This document shows positions 21,514 to 22,315 of a stretch of 22,315 nucleotides of DNA, piece by piece. The stretch spans positions 1 to 22,315 of the forward strand of contig CAZDLK010000037.1 in NCBI GenBank assembly GCA_964506435.1. Direction: 5' to 3'. Within the stretch, counting starts at the first letter, position 1. Each line of letters opens with the position of its first letter. The notes beneath the pieces were generated by a model that saw only the letters and a program-made list of their open reading frames with translations, searched no databases and was not told where the DNA came from. Position numbers and translations under genes: made by a program. The DNA comes from JAOZHU01 sp964506435. Its GTDB lineage: Archaea; Thermoproteota; Bathyarchaeia; Bathyarchaeales; Bathycorpusculaceae.

Positions 21514-22315
21514 ATGGAAAGCAAACAAGAACATGTGAAAAAAGAGCTGTCTTTAGGGCTCTGGGAAAAATACCTGACGCTTTGGATAGCCATCTGCATT
21601 GTGGTAGGGTTACTTGTTGGGAGGTTCTTTCCAGCTTTTGGCGAGTTTATGGATTCGCTCAAGTTTGCTCAGTTATCAATCCCTATTGGAATTTTGCTGT
21701 TTTTCATGATGTATCCCACAGTGGTTGGCATACGATTCAGTGACGTTAAAAAGGCGGCAAAAAACCCTAAACCGCTCCTTGTCACGATAATTGCTAACTG
21801 GGTAATTGCTCCCCCGCTGATGACTTTTCTGGCTAATACCTTCTTAGCTGGGAACCCTCAGTATATTCCTGGACTAATTCTCTTGGGCTTGTCTCCATGC
21901 ACCGCGATGGTTATGTGGTGGATGTTTCTGGCAAGGGGAGACATGGCTCAGGGTCTAATTAACACAGCAGTTAACGCTCTGCTAATGCTTGCATTGTACG
22001 CTCCTCTTGCTGCATTATATTTAGGTGTAAGCGGCATCCCTGTGCCCTGGGATTTGATAGGAGTCAGCGTACTAGTTTTTATCGCCCTTCCTGTAGCGTC
22101 AGGCGCCCTTTCACGCAGAGTAATACTCCGCAGGAAAGGTGAAGAATGGTTCAAGGACGTCTACAACCCTGCAGTGGGCAAAATTTCCATCGTTGCACTT
22201 CTCGTAACTTTGATTGTGTTGTTTTCGTTCGCAGGTCAAAGGATCCTTGATAATCCGCTGCTTGTTGGTTATCTTGCTCTTCCTAATCTTCTGCATTACG
22301 CTATTATGATTTCTT
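21514..22315 (+). CDS. acr3: Arsenite efflux permease, Acr3 type (BASS family), cut by the window end
   Basis: The frame is open from ATG 21514 to the end of the window: 267 complete codons, so the C-terminal part (normally to about 350-400 aa) is missing. Hydrophobic segments alternate with short loops. LLFFMMYPTVVGIRFSDV (61-78) and ANWVIAPPLMTFLA (94-107) match the Acr3 pattern. GLSPCTAMVMWW (125-136) holds the conserved cysteine (C129) of the fourth helix, used for As(III) transport in this family. It would export arsenite (and perhaps antimonite) from the cytoplasm, driven by the proton gradient. The position directly after arsR supports this. A different BASS-family substrate is unlikely but not excluded. 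Confidence 0.88.
   Translation, partial: MESKQEHVKKELSLGLWEKYLTLWIAICIVVGLLVGRFFPAFGEFMDSLKFAQLSIPIGILLFFMMYPTVVGIRFSDVKKAAKNPKPLLVTIIANWVIAPPLMTFLANTFLAGNPQYIPGLILLGLSPCTAMVMWWMFLARGDMAQGLINTAVNALLMLALYAPLAALYLGVSGIPVPWDLIGVSVLVFIALPVASGALSRRVILRRKGEEWFKDVYNPAVGKISIVALLVTLIVLFSFAGQRILDNPLLVGYLALPNLLHYAIMIS

Noticed and set aside
21504..21743. 79-codon frame after arsR
   Set aside because: It is an overlapping frame of the acr3 gene, whose own frame is open to the window end and has clear family motifs.

Overview
The window is a stretch of archaeal chromosome, most likely from an uncultured Thermoproteota/Bathyarchaeia-type organism; that placement is an inference from gene content. The archaeal signs are TATA/BRE promoters, several near-leaderless starts, Shine-Dalgarno sites of the GGTGA/GAGG type, a UbiA-type ether-lipid prenyltransferase, a Tes-like radical SAM enzyme, DUF1616, and the archaeal versions of the late cobalamin genes (CobY, CobZ, archaeal CobT). 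I see no rRNA, tRNA, CRISPR array, insertion sequence or prophage.

Region 1 (1-5.9 kb) is envelope and lipid biosynthesis. On the plus strand, a sugar-nucleotide epimerase/dehydratase, a UbiA-family prenyltransferase and a Tes-like radical SAM protein are joined by overlapping stop/start codons. Facing them on the minus strand are a GT4 glycosyltransferase, a GT2 glycosyltransferase and a small DUF1616 membrane protein. Together these could make and glycosylate membrane-spanning ether lipids or other surface glycans.

Region 2 (5.9-10.7 kb) starts with a cysteine-rich Rossmann protein of unknown function. Two adjacent membrane-anchored beta-helix (NosD-like) surface proteins follow on the minus strand. 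Next comes a minus-strand group: TrmO (tRNA t6A37 methylation), a stand-alone GyrI-like ligand-binding protein and a winged-helix regulator. Two tandem 16-bp inverted repeats lie between the regulator and the beta-helix pair. A gap of about 390 bp (10675-11063) has no gene I can support.

Region 3 (11.1-18.3 kb) is a cobalamin import and nucleotide-loop cluster. cobZ is divergent from btuF-btuC-btuD-(PP-loop ATPase)-cobT-cobS-cobY. It holds the importer plus all the archaeal steps from adenosylcobinamide phosphate to cobalamin. BtuD has an unexplained C-terminal domain of about 200 residues, and a Dph6/MJ0570-like ATP pyrophosphatase sits inside the operon.

Region 4 (18.3-22.3 kb) has a DUF2096-like protein and a HTH regulator with a cysteine-rich tail, a multi-pass membrane protein with a tiny four-cysteine protein just downstream, and an arsenic-type locus. 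In the last, arsR and acr3 (cut by the window end) diverge from two small ferredoxins, with a perfect 22-bp palindrome between the two units.
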